Positions 62,762-64,000 of a DNA stretch of 64,000 nucleotides are shown here, piece after piece. Numbering within the stretch: position 1 is the first letter of the stretch; each line of letters begins with the position of its first letter. Location: positions 2,027,501 to 2,091,500 of the forward strand of contig NZ_CP130630.1 in NCBI RefSeq assembly GCF_030551255.1, read 5' to 3'. The stretch comes from Streptomyces sp. NL15-2K (GTDB taxonomy: Bacteria; Actinomycetota; Actinomycetes; Streptomycetales; Streptomycetaceae). A program made the position numbers and the translations under genes. The notes beneath the pieces were generated by a model. That model searched no databases. It saw only the letters and a list, made by a program, of their open reading frames with translations, and was not told where the DNA came from.

Positions 62762-64000
62762 GTGGGCACCGGCACCGTGCGGACGGAAGCGGCCGAGGCC
62801 GCCGAACGGCGGCGCGAACAGCGCGGCTGGTACTTCTACGACTGGGCCTGCTCCGTCTACTCGACCAGCGTGCTCACCGTGTTCCTGGGTCCTTATCTGA
62901 CGTCGGTCGCCGACTCGGCGGCGGACGCCGACGGCTTCGTGCACCCTCTCGGGATCCCGGTGCGCGCCGGGTCCTTCTTCGCCTACTCGGTGTCCCTGTC
63001 GGTGATCGTGGCCGTGCTGCTGATGCCCCTGGTCGGCGCCGCCGCCGACCGCACGGGCCGCAAGAAGCCCCTCCTGGCGGCCGCCGCCTACACGGGAGCC
63101 GCGGCGACGACGGCCATGTTCTTCCTCGACGGCGACCGCTATCTGCTCGGTGGCGTCCTGCTGATCGTCGCGAATGCCGCGCAGTCCGTGGCGATGATGC
63201 TCTACAACTCGTATCTGCCGCAGATCGCCCCGCCCGAGGAGCGCGACGCGGTCTCCTCCCGGGGCTGGGCCTTCGGATACGCGGCGGGCTCGCTGATGCT
63301 GGTCGTGAATCTCGTCCTCTACACCGGTCACGACTCCTTCGGCCTCTCGGAGAGCGCGGCGGTCCGCATCTGCCTGGCGTCCGCCGGCCTGTGGTGGGGC
63401 GCCTTCGCCCTCGTCCCCCTACGACGGCTGCGCGACCGCCACTGCGCCGAGGGGGACGCGAAGGAGGCGGCGAAGCCGGCGGCTCTCGGCTTCCGTCAGC
63501 TCGCCGCGACCGTCCGCGACATGCGCCGTCACCCCCTGACGCTCGCCTTCCTGCTGGCGTACCTCATCTACAACGACGGCATCCAGACCGTGATCTCCCA
63601 GGCCTCGATCTACGGCTCCGAGGAGCTGGGACTCGGGCAGTCGACGCTCATCGGAGCCGTGCTGCTGGTCCAGGTGCTGGCGGTGGCGGGGGCATTGGGG
63701 ATGGGCCGGCTGGCCCGGAGGTACGGGGCGAAGCGCACGATCCTCGGCTCACTGATCGCCTGGACGGTGACGCTGGGCGCGGGCTACTTCCTGCCCGCGG
63801 GCGCCCCGGCGTGGTTCTTCGTGCTGGCCGCCGGGATCGGACTCGTCCTCGGCGGCAGCCAGGCGCTGTCCCGCTCGCTGTTCTCGCATCTCGTCCCGCC
63901 CGGCAAGGAGGCCGAATACTTCTCGGCGTACGAGATGAGCGACCGCGGCATGAGCTGGCTGGGCCCGCTGCTGTTCGGGCTCACCTACCAGGTGACCGGA
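62762..64000 (+). CDS. MFS transporter, UMF1/Atg22-like, 3' end beyond the window
   Basis: The frame runs off the right edge (413 codons seen). YFYDWACSVYSTSVLTVFLGPYL is the N-terminal signature of the UMF1 group, followed by GAAADRTGRKKPLLA between helices 2 and 3, and PQIAPPEERDAVSSRGWAFGYAAGS; ten or more helices are already visible. Substrate is unknown. The start is either GTG 62762 (GAGGG upstream) or ATG 62720 in the same frame (AGGGG four bases upstream); GTG is used. It lies 57 bases after the GDPD stop on the same strand and could be in its operon. Confidence 0.88.
   Translation, partial: MGTGTVRTEAAEAAERRREQRGWYFYDWACSVYSTSVLTVFLGPYLTSVADSAADADGFVHPLGIPVRAGSFFAYSVSLSVIVAVLLMPLVGAAADRTGRKKPLLAAAAYTGAAATTAMFFLDGDRYLLGGVLLIVANAAQSVAMMLYNSYLPQIAPPEERDAVSSRGWAFGYAAGSLMLVVNLVLYTGHDSFGLSESAAVRICLASAGLWWGAFALVPLRRLRDRHCAEGDAKEAAKPAALGFRQLAATVRDMRRHPLTLAFLLAYLIYNDGIQTVISQASIYGSEELGLGQSTLIGAVLLVQVLAVAGALGMGRLARRYGAKRTILGSLIAWTVTLGAGYFLPAGAPAWFFVLAAGIGLVLGGSQALSRSLFSHLVPPGKEAEYFSAYEMSDRGMSWLGPLLFGLTYQVTG

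Overview
The window is very G+C-rich, has dense codon-biased genes, GTG/TTG starts, GGAGG-type ribosome sites and many 4-base ATGA/GTGA gene overlaps. A conservon (CvnA-D set), mycothiol-dependent formaldehyde chemistry and actinobacterial gene families all point to the chromosome of a Streptomyces or close relative. No rRNA, tRNA or CRISPR array was seen.

Layout. 1-11 kb: 3' end of ptsI, an IS30-type insertion sequence, a hypothetical gene, acetoacetyl-CoA synthetase, a GH31 glycosidase, a zinc-ribbon Nudix protein, a secreted VanX-like D-Ala-D-Ala dipeptidase and a DUF35/thiolase pair. 11-16 kb: a degenerate EAL-CBS-GGDEF protein and a glpF-glpK glycerol operon. 16-24 kb (minus strand): a conservon, cvnA-B-C-D, with a complete 5-oxoprolinase gene embedded between cvnC and cvnD. 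25-39.4 kb: a nearly self-contained choline catabolic island. It holds choline oxidase, betaine aldehyde dehydrogenase, a Rieske glycine-betaine monooxygenase with a nearby ferredoxin/reductase pair, dimethylglycine oxidase, a sarcosine-oxidase-like enzyme, a mycothiol formaldehyde dehydrogenase, an MBL hydrolase, a permease and an IclR regulator. Together these can convert choline to glycine and dispose of the formaldehyde released. 39.4-46.5 kb (minus): a three-gene SMC/MukBEF/Wadjet-like set with no nuclease gene beside it. 46.6-52 kb: GntR regulator, MFS transporter, YcsI/DUF1445 protein and pxpABC, a second and unrelated 5-oxoprolinase. 52-55 kb (minus): two GT4 glycosyltransferases and an SGNH hydrolase in a tightly overlapped operon. 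55-64 kb: HEAT-repeat and ankyrin proteins, a small membrane protein with an FtsK-like pseudo-ATPase, a MocR/YczE divergent pair, a glycerophosphodiesterase and a truncated UMF1-type MFS gene running off the end.

The most unusual items are the SMC-like trio with an Asn in place of the usual Walker B glutamate, the 5-oxoprolinase gene inside a conservon, the in-frame 9-bp repeat between the permease and choline oxidase genes, and an FtsK-like protein lacking the P-loop lysine.
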